Assembly: GCA_016718035.1 (NCBI GenBank)
Contig: JADKEK010000001.1
Coordinates: 372,001 to 436,000 of the forward strand
Direction: 5' to 3'
Origin: Bacteroidota bacterium
GTDB taxonomy: Bacteria > Bacteroidota > Bacteroidia > Chitinophagales > BACL12
DNA length: 64,000 nt
Part shown: one piece after another, positions 45,147 through 54,749 of the stretch
Layout: every line of letters starts with the position of its first letter
Numbering within the stretch: position 1 is the stretch's first letter
Made by a program: the position numbers and the translations under genes
The notes under the pieces: generated by a model
The model's database searches: none
Told to the model about the DNA's origin: nothing
What the model saw: the letters and a program-made list of their open reading frames with translations, nothing else

Positions 45147-46475
45147 ATGAACAGAAGAAAATTTATCAAAAATTCATTGCTCACCACGGCGGGCATGATT
45201 AGTGCACCATATATATTACCGGCCGGTACCATATTTCGCAGTTCCGGCGCACGATTAGCCAATCATGTGGTATTAGTTGTTTTTGGTGGCGGAATTCGCA
45301 ACCAGGAATCTGTTGAGCAGCAATACCTCATAAATCAGGGAGGCGGACCTACGGGAAATATTATGCGCAACATGCTGAATGGTGCTTCACCTGCATATAA
45401 TCTGGTGTATGATATTTGGGATCCGGTAACACCTTCACCATTGGTTACAAAAGGTACATTGTTTAAACACATGAAATATGCCAGTGGCCCTACAGGACAT
45501 TTTAATGGTCACACAGCAGTAATAACAGGTAATTATACGCCCGATAGTTTGAATTTATATGCTAATCCTGCAACGCCTACATTATTCGAATATTATCGCA
45601 AACATAACGACCCGCAAAAAACAGCGTTAAATGCATGGTGGATGTCGATTGATTTAGGCCCTTATGTAAATTTAAATTATAGTCAGGACAAACTTTATGG
45701 TTCTCAATACGGTGCTAATTATTTAAGTCCTCAAACAACATTTGGTGGATTAGGCATAGATTATTTTTCTACTTTAAATACTATGCACCCTGAGGAGTTG
45801 GCGCGATTAAATTCCATTAAATCATTTTTGAACAGCAATTTTAATCGCAGCGTTACCGATATTCCTGGAATTACAAATACCGATGATGATAAACAAGCTA
45901 TTCAGGATTTTGTGTTGAAAGTCATTAAAGGAGAAATACCTATCGAATGGCCTTTACCTGCTGGTGTTGGATTTGATCAGCTTTCAGGCGACTTATCTAA
46001 TGTGGCTATTTCATGGAAAGTGTTGCAAAAATTCCATCCTGAATTAATGGTAATTAATACTACTAATCTGGACATTTGTCACACCAATTTCAGTGAATAT
46101 ATTTCCTATTTACACCGCGCAGATTATGGTGTGGGTTGGTTATGGCAAAAAATACAAAGCGACCCTGTATTGGCTAACGATACCATTATGATTTGTATTC
46201 CTGAACACGGCAGAAATGAAGTTGCCAATGCCATACCGGATGCAAATGGATTATTTGCTTACGATCATACAGGTGATGATAATTCACGATCAGTGTTTAG
46301 TTTAATTGTTGGACCGCCATCCGTTGTTAATCAAAATTTAGTAGTAGGAAGTGAAGAAGACCCAATTGGTGAAACAATTGATATTGTTCCTACAATTGCA
46401 CATATTTTAGGATTTAAGGATAGTATTCCTTCAGGTTATCTTCCAGGTAATGTTTTAGAACAAGCTTTTGTATAA
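45147..46475 (+). CDS. Tat-exported alkaline-phosphatase-superfamily protein (sulfatase/DUF1501-like)
   Basis: 442 residues. Twin-arginine-type start MNRRKFIKNSLLTTAGMISA. The body has the layout of alkaline-phosphatase-superfamily proteins: VVLVVFGGGIRNQESVEQQY near the start, GPTGHFNGHTAVITGNY (His/Thr region), and metal-site-like MICIPEHGRNE followed by AYDHTGDDNSR. Relatives include DUF1501 proteins that pair with DUF1549/DUF1553/DUF1800 partners. The nucleophile is not obvious, so it may not be a hydrolase. Located between lipoproteins and a haem-type lipoprotein in one transcript. Confidence 0.65.
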   Translation: MNRRKFIKNSLLTTAGMISAPYILPAGTIFRSSGARLANHVVLVVFGGGIRNQESVEQQYLINQGGGPTGNIMRNMLNGASPAYNLVYDIWDPVTPSPLVTKGTLFKHMKYASGPTGHFNGHTAVITGNYTPDSLNLYANPATPTLFEYYRKHNDPQKTALNAWWMSIDLGPYVNLNYSQDKLYGSQYGANYLSPQTTFGGLGIDYFSTLNTMHPEELARLNSIKSFLNSNFNRSVTDIPGITNTDDDKQAIQDFVLKVIKGEIPIEWPLPAGVGFDQLSGDLSNVAISWKVLQKFHPELMVINTTNLDICHTNFSEYISYLHRADYGVGWLWQKIQSDPVLANDTIMICIPEHGRNEVANAIPDANGLFAYDHTGDDNSRSVFSLIVGPPSVVNQNLVVGSEEDPIGETIDIVPTIAHILGFKDSIPSGYLPGNVLEQAFV

Positions 46476-46476
46476 T

Positions 46477-47453
46477 ATGAAGCATTTGAAAATTCTTATT
46501 CCAATAGCCTCGGTGCTGGCAATGATAATTGTATCTTGCCAAAAAGAAATCACACGCATTGAACCGGAAATTCCATTTAATCCGTTTGATACAATCGATT
46601 ATAGTGATGGTATTTTGGATGATGTGCCAATTGATTCGGCGAGTTTTTTGGGATTACATAAATACATATTCAGCAAAACATGTGCAGTGCCCGGTTGTCA
46701 TGATGGCACTTTTGAACCTGATTTCAGAACGGTACAAAGCGCGTATAATACCTTATTGTATGCACCTGTTATTAAAATGATGCAGCAGGAACATTTACTT
46801 ATCGTGTAATTCCGGGTGATACTGCTTTATCATGGTTGCACGAACGTATTACTACGGAAGATGAGATATTGGGAAGAATGCCGTTATACGATACCCTTTA
46901 TCCTGAAGAAAGAGAAAAAATTACACAATGGATTTTAAATGGTGCACCTGATGTATTTAATCAGTCGCCTTCATTAGCCGATTATCAACCTGTTACTTAT
47001 GGTTTTATTGCCTATGAAAATGATACTAATGGAATGCGTTTAGATACGATTCGTGCAGATTTCTTTTCACCTGTTCAGGTACCGGCTAATTCGAATGTAG
47101 AATTTTGGTTTGGATTTTATGATACCGATGAAAATGGTGTATATCAAATGCCATCTTCATTACAGGAAAATATTATTCGCGTTTCACAAGATATGTTCAT
47201 GAATACCGGTTATACAGCGTACACTTTTGAACTGGAACCAAATTTCGAACCATTTTATGGCCCAACCTATTATGATCCTTTGGTAGAAGTAACCTACTGG
47301 CATCATTTTACTATCGATACTGATGATTTTGAGCCTGGTAAAGTTTATTTTATGCGGGCATATATTCAGGACAATGCTCATGATTTTTTAACTGAAATAC
47401 CCGACGATTCGCAATTGTATATAATGGGGTATTTTTCATTTGTTGTAGAATGA
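46477..47453 (+). CDS. c-type-cytochrome-like lipoprotein, frameshifted
   Basis: Reads as ~325 residues if one A is added to the AAAA at 46774-46777. The first frame has lipobox MIIVSCQKE and a possible haem motif CAVPGCH (C-X4-C-H) in FSKTCAVPGCHDGTFEPDF. The corrected frame continues NDAAGTFTYRVIPGDTALSW and MPLYDTLYPEEREKITQWIL with NGAPD, the Met-Pro ... Trp-Ile-x-x-Gly-Ala ending of small cytochrome c domains. A C-terminal beta domain follows. The start ATG at 46477 is 1 nt after the previous stop; the next gene overlaps by 4 nt. Likely periplasmic electron carrier (inference). Confidence 0.68.
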
Positions 47454-47905
47454 TTAAAAACATAATATTAGCTATTGCTGCAGCTTTAGTAATAGGTTGC
47501 GGTAAGGATGATGAAATAATTAATCCGCCAATGAGCGATGTGCCTGCTATTGAGTTAATTAATGTTTCACCAACTACGGTAACTGCATTGGGAGATTCTA
47601 TCGTATTTATTATTCATTATGAAGATGGCAATGGCGATTTAGGGTTCAATGCGCCTGATTCTATGTCGCTATATATCACCGATACCAGAATACCGCTTAC
47701 AGAATCCTTTTTTGTTCCGCTTTTAGCTCCTGAAGGGGCCGATATCGCCATTCAGGGAGAACTGGAAGTAGTGCTCAACAATACCATTTTGGTTAACCCG
47801 GATGCTACTTCCGAAACGGTGGAGTTCGAGATACAATTGCGCGACAGGTCCGGCAATTACAGCAATGTGTTGGTTGCGCCTGTAATCACGGTATTTCCTG
47901 AATAA
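47450..47905 (+). CDS. Lipoprotein, last gene of the 43709-47905 operon
   Basis: 151 residues, starting in the ATGA overlap with the cytochrome-like gene. Lipobox LVIGCGKDDEI. The mature part is a single Ig-like or cadherin-like beta domain: PAIELINVSPTTVTALGDSI, HYEDGNGDLGF and a C-terminal FEIQLRDRSGNYSN. The 'F-x-I-x-Y-x-D-G-D-G-D-L-G' motif is common in Bacteroidota lipoproteins. Role unknown; probably an accessory surface component of the same system. Confidence 0.68.
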   Translation: MIKNIILAIAAALVIGCGKDDEIINPPMSDVPAIELINVSPTTVTALGDSIVFIIHYEDGNGDLGFNAPDSMSLYITDTRIPLTESFFVPLLAPEGADIAIQGELEVVLNNTILVNPDATSETVEFEIQLRDRSGNYSNVLVAPVITVFPE

Positions 47906-48061
47906 AACCGGATTACCACCAAAAACGAATTCCACATCTTCTCGTGGAAAGAAAGGTCTTTTTTGTCACCCCTTATGACATTATTATGACAATTGACAGG
48001 GTATAGTTAGGGAATTTTGCAGCGTCATTTTTGGTTACTCTATTTAATACTCGACCCGCTT

Positions 48062-49288
48062 GTGAATCAATATAAAGTTTTAACAGTAACGCATAAACAT
48101 GTTCCGGTAGAGCAATTAAAGCACTACATTATTGATTCAGACAAATCATCACCTGAATTTGGACATAAATTACATTTCATCAAACAAAATATGCAGCTTG
48201 ATGAGTTGATGTATTTAAATACATGCAACAGAGTAACGTATTTTTTCACTACCAAAAATCAGTTAGGTTCCGGGTTTACCGCTAACTTTTTTAAAACGAT
48301 TAATCCGGCATTTGAGGCTTGTAATGCCGTTAACTCCAATATGTATGAAGGGGTTGAAGCACTTGAACATTTGTGTGAGGTAAGTGCATCATTAGACTCG
48401 ATGGTGGTTGGTGAACGGGAAATTATCAGACAATTACGCGTAGCATACGACGATTCCAATAACTTAAAGTTAACAGGAGATGATATTCGCCTAGCGATGA
48501 AAATGCTGATTCCTGCAGCAAAAAAAATCTATTCGGAAACAAAAATTGCTGAAAAACCTATTTCAGTTGTTTCATTAGCAGCATTACAATTAAAAGCACT
48601 TAAACTTTCACCTGAAGCAAAAATAATTTTTATTGGGGCAGGTGAAACTATTACCAATATGTCCACTTATTTATTGGACATGGGTTTTAAAAATTTTGTC
48701 GTATTTAACAGAACATTAGCCAACGCTGAAAAATTGGCTCAGGCTATTAAAGGTAAAGCATATCCACTTTCTGAATTAGCAAATTATACAGCAGGATTTG
48801 ATGTAATCATTACTTCTACAGGCTCTGCTAAAAAAGAAATTACTGCACCTATTTATCAAAAACTGGTAGGTAGCAACAAGGATAAAAAAGTTATTATCGA
48901 TTTAGCTATTCCATTGGATACAGATGAGTCGATTATTACTGATTTTAATGTTACGTATATTAAAATTGATACCCTTAGAGCGATTGCACAAAAAAATCTA
49001 TCATCACGTAAAGCAGAAGTGCTTAAAGCAAAACATTTGGTGCATGAATTTGTAAAAGAATTTCAGGCGGTGTATGTAGAGCGTATGGTGGAAAAAGCAC
49101 ACAGCATAATTCCGATTAAACTCAACGAAATACGCACCAAGGCTGTCGAAGAAGTGTATGCAAAAGAAATAGCCACCTTAGACGATAACGCCAAAGAGGT
49201 TGTAGATAAATTATTGGATTACATGGAGAAGAAGTATCTCGCGCTTACTATGGCTGCTTCTAAAGATGCCATGCGACATAAACACTGA
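48062..49288 (+). CDS. hemA: Glutamyl-tRNA reductase
   Basis: About 408 residues. Reduces glutamyl-tRNA to glutamate-1-semialdehyde, the first committed step of haem synthesis by the C5 route. Catalytic Cys in YLNTCNRVTYFF (about residue 55), then DSMVVGEREIIRQL and the NADP-binding IIFIGAGETITNMS. I start at GTG 48062 (VNQYKVLTVTHKH, where family similarity begins); the frame is open from 48017. The TGA overlaps the hemC ATG by 1 nt. Confidence 0.9.
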   Translation: MNQYKVLTVTHKHVPVEQLKHYIIDSDKSSPEFGHKLHFIKQNMQLDELMYLNTCNRVTYFFTTKNQLGSGFTANFFKTINPAFEACNAVNSNMYEGVEALEHLCEVSASLDSMVVGEREIIRQLRVAYDDSNNLKLTGDDIRLAMKMLIPAAKKIYSETKIAEKPISVVSLAALQLKALKLSPEAKIIFIGAGETITNMSTYLLDMGFKNFVVFNRTLANAEKLAQAIKGKAYPLSELANYTAGFDVIITSTGSAKKEITAPIYQKLVGSNKDKKVIIDLAIPLDTDESIITDFNVTYIKIDTLRAIAQKNLSSRKAEVLKAKHLVHEFVKEFQAVYVERMVEKAHSIIPIKLNEIRTKAVEEVYAKEIATLDDNAKEVVDKLLDYMEKKYLALTMAASKDAMRHKH

Positions 49289-50856
49289 TGAATACAGTTC
49301 ACATGCAGGAAACAATTATTATTGGCTCACGGGGAAGCGACTTAGCATTGTGGCAGGCTCATTTTTTACAAAAATCGTTATTGGAACAAGGTTATCGCTC
49401 AGAAATAAAAATAATAAAAACACAAGGCGATAAAATTCAACATATCAGTCTCGAAAAACTGGAAGGCAAAGGATTTTTCACCAAAGAAATAGAAGATGCA
49501 CTTTTAATGGGTGAGATTGATGTAGCCGTTCACTCACATAAAGATTTACCCACTGCAATTACACCGGGATTAACAATTGCAGCAGTTTCTCATAGAGAAG
49601 ATGCAGCAGAATTATTGCTGATTAGAAATGAAAAGGTAGATGAACTCAACCAATTTAATTTAGCCACTAATGCGATTGTAGGAACTTCATCTTCACGCAG
49701 AAATGTTCAAATGCGTTTTTTTCGCCCTGATTTACAATTTGCAGATATACGAGGCAATGTGCCCACCAGGATAAATAAATTGCGCAATAGGGATTACGAT
49801 GCCATTTTATTGGCATTTGCCGGTGTGCATCGTCTGCAATTAGATATCAGCGATTTAACTGCAGTTAAACTTCCTCCGTATAAATTAATTCCTTCGCCTG
49901 CACAAGGTGTTTTAGCATTCCAGTGCCGCGAAAAGGATGAACGAATGATTGGTATACTCGATAACATAAATCACCCCGATGTTGCCGATACCATTTATAT
50001 TGAACGTAAGGTGATGAATTTATTTAACGGTGGTTGTCATATGCCACTTGGCGTGTATTGTCGTAAGCACAACAACCAATACCAGGTTTGGGCAGCACAA
50101 ACTGCTGATAGGTTATTGCCGCTCAAACGTTTATATGTGGAAGGGAATAATGCGGACGAACTGGCAACACATATTTTTAACACACTGCAACAGCAACAAC
50201 AACAATCCATCTTTATTTCCACCGGTTTGAATGAAGATGCGTTGTATCTGCAAGTATTACGCGATAAAGGATTTGAGGTAATGGGAAAATCATGTGTACA
50301 CATGGAATTTATTCCTTTCCAATTTTCTGACGCCACTGATTGGGTATTTTTTACCAGTAAAAACGGAGTAGATTATTTTTTCAATTCGGTTAAATCTATC
50401 TCTCCCAAAATTAAATTTGCTGCAATAGGAGAGGCCACTGCTAAACAAATCAATCAACATGGTTATGCTGTGGATTTTGTTGGAGAAGGTACTATCACAC
50501 AAATTGCGGAACAGTTTAAATTAATAGCAGCAGGGGAGGAAGTAGTATTTGCAGTTGCAGAAAATCGACAAACTGCATTGCAATTGCACATTGCACAGTT
50601 TGCACAAACATCTATTATTCCTGTTTATAGTAATACGCCTATTGCCATTGAACCCGTTCAGGCAGATATTTATGTATTTACAAGTCCTTTAAATGTAGAC
50701 GGATTTTTACTTAGCAATAATATTCCATCCACCGCTAAAATAGTGGCTATTGGTGCTACTACACAGCAACATTTAATAGATAAGGGATTTATGCAGGTTG
50801 TAGTGCCGCCTTTCCACAATTTATTTAGTGTTGCAGAATTAATTTGCGGCTGGTAA
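49288..50856 (+). CDS. hemC: HemC-HemD fusion: hydroxymethylbilane synthase / uroporphyrinogen-III synthase
   Basis: 522 residues. Residues ~8-300 are porphobilinogen deaminase: IIGSRGSDLALWQAHFLQ, VHSHKDLPTAI, SSSRRNVQMRFFRPDL, and the cofactor cysteine in FNGGCHMPLGVYC. Residues ~310-522 are a uroporphyrinogen-III synthase-like domain: SIFISTGLNEDALYLQVL, ATDWVFFTSKNGVDYFFNSV, IKFAAIGEATAKQI and IVAIGATTQQHLIDKG. The fusion would make uroporphyrinogen III from porphobilinogen in one chain. Coupled to hemA. The MQE Met (residue 6) is an alternative start. Confidence 0.9.
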   Translation: MNTVHMQETIIIGSRGSDLALWQAHFLQKSLLEQGYRSEIKIIKTQGDKIQHISLEKLEGKGFFTKEIEDALLMGEIDVAVHSHKDLPTAITPGLTIAAVSHREDAAELLLIRNEKVDELNQFNLATNAIVGTSSSRRNVQMRFFRPDLQFADIRGNVPTRINKLRNRDYDAILLAFAGVHRLQLDISDLTAVKLPPYKLIPSPAQGVLAFQCREKDERMIGILDNINHPDVADTIYIERKVMNLFNGGCHMPLGVYCRKHNNQYQVWAAQTADRLLPLKRLYVEGNNADELATHIFNTLQQQQQQSIFISTGLNEDALYLQVLRDKGFEVMGKSCVHMEFIPFQFSDATDWVFFTSKNGVDYFFNSVKSISPKIKFAAIGEATAKQINQHGYAVDFVGEGTITQIAEQFKLIAAGEEVVFAVAENRQTALQLHIAQFAQTSIIPVYSNTPIAIEPVQADIYVFTSPLNVDGFLLSNNIPSTAKIVAIGATTQQHLIDKGFMQVVVPPFHNLFSVAELICGW

Positions 50857-50861
50857 CTACC

Positions 50862-51831
50862 TTATTCGACAATTATCTTTCCGGTTTGATTACCTTCTTT
50901 TGTAATCAATTGGTATAAATAAATACCAGGTGTCCAGTTTTCACAATTGATAATTAGTTGTTGCTGACCGGTAATTGATTTTGTAAAAAACAATTTCGCC
51001 ATTTATAGTAGAAAAAGTAATTCGATCGTAGGCCTGACTCAATTGAAAAATAACGCTTGAATTACTTGGTTGCGGATAAATGGTTGGGGCAATAAGTGGT
51101 AAGTTACTTACTCCGTTAAAATTACATCCCCCAATAGCATCATATAATGTTTGTAGCGAATCGATTGGGTCAATACTGTCGCCTTCAACATCATAAACAC
51201 GAAGGTCAATTAAAAAATTTCCCGGCTCATCGGTTGGGCGGGCAACACGTAAAAATGAAGACAATGCGGAAATATCAAATTCTGCGCATCTTGTATCCGC
51301 ACCCGGCACTTTAGCACCTTGTAATGCAGACATCAATTTACAGCCTAAATTACCCTCGGTTGCTAAAAAATTAGCTTCCATATTGTCTAAAATTTCCGGT
51401 CCTAACAAAATATTACCCTGAATGGCATAAGTTGGTCCTGTTAAATGGCCTTTCCAGTCCATGGTATTTTCACCTGTATAACCTGCACTGCGACCACCAT
51501 CAACTAAATCCACCACACCGTATTGACGAAAGGAAGGGTCATCAAAAATATCGTTGGCGATCATGGAATCAATAATAGCAGATGGCGCAACACCTTCATC
51601 CATAAGACTTTCTGCATAATTTTGGTTGCCTGCAATGTAATAAGCCTGGGTATGTATAACACCTACGCCGGGATGTATATCAGAAATAATTCTGGAATTT
51701 TCGATACATGAAGCGCCTGCACTGCCTACTTCTCCGGTTAAGGGGTCAACAGCGCATATAGAAAACGTATGTTGGGCTGAAACAACTCCGGCGCCAAGCA
51801 CTAATAACATCACGACAAGAAACTTATACAT
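50862..51831 (-). CDS. DUF1028 Ntn-hydrolase-like protein with T9SS type A tail, frameshifted
   Basis: From the ATG at 51831 the frame has a signal peptide (VVMLLVLGAGVVSAQ) and the DUF1028 start HTFSICAVDPLTGEVGSAGA, through DGGRSAGYTG and MKVADT-like ADTRCAEFD. It stops early at 50941. Removing one T from the T6 run (plus-strand A run 50985-50990) restores TKSITGQQQLIINCENWTPG then YLYQLITKEGNQ, a type A sorting tail with stop at 50862. The tail is therefore read in the wrong frame as it stands. DUF1028 proteins resemble Ntn hydrolases; substrate unknown. Convergent with hemCD. Confidence 0.75.
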
Positions 51832-51910
51832 AAAAATTACAGTTATGGTGTAAAGTTAATCATTTAACCCCGATGTTATAAATACACCTGATAAGCTCCA
51901 TACGAATTTG

Positions 51911-51918
51911 TAATTTTG
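51911..51918 (+). promoter_or_regulatory. -7 box TAATTTTG before the radical SAM gene
   Basis: Exact TAnnTTTG match, 6 nt before the ATG at 51925. It supports a start well upstream of the second frame at 52083. Confidence 0.5.
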
Positions 51919-51924
51919 CACCTA

Positions 51925-53030
51925 ATGGCCTTTGGTATCAACAGTAGAAGAATAAAAAAAGCATTACGCAGGTTAAAAAGTTTACCCGGCGGACTCAACT
52001 TTTTTAAATACACCGCCAATAAGGTGCATGCCTGGTATTTGAAAAAACAAAAAGCACCCGCGTTGCACATCCATCTTCTATCATGTTAGAAGTTACCAAT
52101 CACTGTAATTTAAAATGTATCACCTGCCCGAGGGAATACCAATACGGTGAGGAAATGGAAAAGGGCTTTATGGATATTAAACAACTCAAAAAAATTATTG
52201 ATGAGGTATATCCATATGTTGATTCAATTGGGTTAACCGGTTTGGGAGAAACTTTATTATACAAACAGTTACCTGAAGCGCTGAAATATATCCGCAGTAA
52301 AAATAAGGGCATTATTACCACAATTTCCATTAATGCGCATTTGCCTAATAGTGTTGACTTAGTTGCCGATATTGCCGACCATTTGGATACTTTACAAATA
52401 TCGATGGATGGTGTAGGAGAGGTGTATGAAAATGTGCGTTTACGTGGCGAATATCCATTGTTTTACGATAATGTAAAACGTATAGTTGAATTGTGTAAAG
52501 ATAAACGTGCAGATGTGATGTTCAACTTTGTGGCTATTAAAGAAAATTATTTCACAATGGCTGAAGTAGTGGAAATAGCCAGTGAGTTAGGTGTTGATTA
52601 TATCAATGTAACACCATTTAATGTTGCAGCTGTTACCGCACATGATATTAGTTATTACGATTTTTTCCATAGCGATGCATTTAAAAATGAATTAAAACGC
52701 GCAAAGGATAAAGCCGACGAATTAAAAAATGTTGAACTTACCATTTGGGATATTAAATCCTTAAATGAATTTAAAAAATGTCATTTACCATGGGGACATT
52801 TTTATATCAGTTGGGATGGTTATGCAACGCCATGTTGTGCGAAACCATTTCCAAAAGAACTCAATTTCGGTAATGTATTTGACGATGGATTGATGTATTG
52901 TTTAAATAGTCCGGGTTACTTACAATTCCGTCAGTTATGGCACGAAAATAAAACTCCTTCGTTTTGTGAAAAATGTCATATGGTGGATTTGAAACCCATC
53001 CATTTGCCATTTGAATTGCCGGTAAATTAA
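51925..53030 (+). CDS. Radical SAM protein with SPASM-like C-terminus, frameshifted near the N-terminus
   Basis: The core (52083 on) has the cluster motif CNLKCITCPREYQYG (C-X3-C-X2-C), the GLTGLGETLLY strand and, at the end, cysteines in KCHLPWGHFYISWDGYATPC and SFCEKCHMVDL that could bind an auxiliary Fe-S cluster. Upstream, a 54-codon frame from 51925 (MAFGINSRRIKKALRRLKSL ... HAWYLKKQKAPALHI) is the basic N-terminal extension of this family. It runs into a stop at 52087 unless one base is added near 52082. Substrate unknown. Ends overlapping the small convergent gene by 4 nt. Confidence 0.82.
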
Positions 53031-53248
53031 GCTGCAATCAGATATTGATACAGGAAAAGGCCTGTTAAAGCAACCGCTCCAACCAGAAATAACCATTTGA
53101 ACCGCTTGCGGCTACGCGCAAATATGGTTTCCAATTTGGTCTGATTTTCATTGCCTAGCTTGAGCACACCCCACATCCATGCAGCACCCAGATAAAAAAA
53201 CAGGAGCACAATAATATCTTTCACAAGGTCGAAGGTTGCAGCAGTCAT
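53027..53248 (-). CDS. Small membrane protein, unknown function
   Basis: 73 residues with two hydrophobic segments (about 9-27 and 50-70) separated by a basic loop (FARSRKRFKW). Divergent from the outer-membrane protein at 53300 and overlapping the radical SAM stop by 4 nt. Good coding look, no family recognised. Confidence 0.55.
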   Translation of the reverse strand: MTAATFDLVKDIIVLLFFYLGAAWMWGVLKLGNENQTKLETIFARSRKRFKWLFLVGAVALTGLFLYQYLIAA

Positions 53249-53251
53249 AAG

Positions 53252-53280
53252 TTGAAGTTAGTTGGAAATATGTATTTTTG
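53252..53280 (+). promoter_or_regulatory. Promoter before the 53300 gene (TTG / TATTTTTG)
   Basis: TTG at 53252-53254, 18-nt spacer, exact TAnnTTTG at 53273-53280, 19 nt before the ATG. Confidence 0.5.
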
Positions 53281-53299
53281 AATATTCAAACGCGAAAAT

Positions 53300-54152
53300 A
53301 TGCTAATACAACGGATTTCTCTGATAAGTAGCCTTTTATTTCTGTTCGTTAGCCTTAATGCTCAGGTGTGGACACTGCCTAAAAATAGTGTGTACACCAA
53401 TATTGGTTGGACAGGTTATACCTATTCTGACAAATTTGATGAGACCGGAGAAATACAACCCTTGAGTTTTGATGTTACCGATAATACGTTTCAATTATTT
53501 GCACAATATGGTATAACCGATAAACTTACACTACAAACTTCAATTCCTTTTAAAATTATCAGTAAGACCGATTATGTTGCTTTTGGACTAACTCCTGATC
53601 CGACCTCCAGATTATTATACTCGTGATACTTTAAAATATTTTGGCAATATAGAATTAGGTGGTATTTATAAAATATTTGATGGCAAACCGATGGTAAGTG
53701 TGTCGTTAATGGCGAGTTTAAATTCCACAGACCGCAATTATATTTCAGGATTACAAACCGGATTTAACAGTAATGCAATAAAGCCGGGCGCAGGTGTTAT
53801 GTGGTCTTACAACAAGGCGTGGTTGCAATATTATCTTGGTGCTGAAATTCGCGATAATAATTATGCAATGGCATTAATTTCTAATTTGGAATACGGATTT
53901 AAATTCGGTGATGCATTTTATTTAGCAGCACAGGCATATATGCGATTCCCTGAACCCGGTGAAAATGATTGTGATTGCACGACAACGCTTACAGCCATGT
54001 ATAACAGTAATCAAACCTATGTAGGGTTGGGATTAAAAGGAGGGTACAGTTATAAAGCTTTCGGAATTAATGCAGGGTTAAACACGGCATTTTTTGCTAA
54101 AAATGCGCCTGCACAAATTGCACCTAGTATTAGTTTGCAATACAAATATTAA
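53300..54152 (+). CDS. Outer-membrane beta-barrel-like protein, frameshifted
   Basis: About 283 residues if one C is removed from CC at 53600-53601. First frame: signal peptide (SLLFLFVSLNAQ), then VWTLPKNSVYTNIGWTGY and QLFAQYGITDKLTLQTSIPF, a transporter-like barrel start. It stops at 53624-53626. Corrected frame: RPPDYYTRDTLKYFGNIELG, joining to KPMVSVSLMASLNS and ending in YKAFGINAGLNTAF and SISLQYKY, a terminal beta strand. Pattern fits MetA-pathway/transporter-like outer-membrane proteins with unknown substrate. Abuts the convergent coaE by 1 nt. Confidence 0.75.
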
Positions 54153-54749
54153 TTACATTTTGGCATAGATGAGTATCTTCTCATGAATACTCAATACTTG
54201 CCTGATAAGCGGAGTGCTGCCATCATTATAAATGATATAATCACTCATGGCAGTTTTTTGCGCATCGCTCCACTGATTTTGCATGCGTGCACGCACTTGT
54301 TCTTCTGTAACTTTATCGCGCAACATAACACGTTCTATGCGTTTTTCGACAGGCGCTGTTACACAAATAATTTTATCTAACATTTTATAACTACCGGTTT
54401 CAAAAAGCAGAGCAGCTTCTTTAATTACATATTCATGTTGTGTATGGCGCAACATCCATTTTTCTGCATCCTGAAATACAGCAGGATGAATAATTGCATT
54501 ATACTCGGCTAATATTTCAGGGAAATTAAATACGATTGTTGCAACACGGTGTCTGTCCAATTTACCTTGCTCGTTGTATACATCATCACCAAAAATGTTT
54601 TTTACTTTTTTAATAACATTTTTATCAGACTCTAATAATTCTTTAGCACGATCATCAGCATAATAAATTGGAATACCCAATACTTCGAATATTTTACAAA
54701 CAGTAGTTTTGCCACTGCCAATGCCACCGGTAATTCCAATTTTTATCAT
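54153..54749 (-). CDS. coaE: Dephospho-CoA kinase
   Basis: 198 residues, full length. Adds the 3'-phosphate in the last step of CoA synthesis. P-loop IGITGGIGSGKTTVCKIFE; PIYYADDRAKELL; DRHRVATIVF; HPAVFQD. Starts 4 nt inside the end of the YbbR-like gene (overlap 54746-54749), so it ends a nusB-DUF1573-yajC-ybbR-coaE transcript. Confidence 0.95.
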   Translation of the reverse strand: MIKIGITGGIGSGKTTVCKIFEVLGIPIYYADDRAKELLESDKNVIKKVKNIFGDDVYNEQGKLDRHRVATIVFNFPEILAEYNAIIHPAVFQDAEKWMLRHTQHEYVIKEAALLFETGSYKMLDKIICVTAPVEKRIERVMLRDKVTEEQVRARMQNQWSDAQKTAMSDYIIYNDGSTPLIRQVLSIHEKILIYAKM

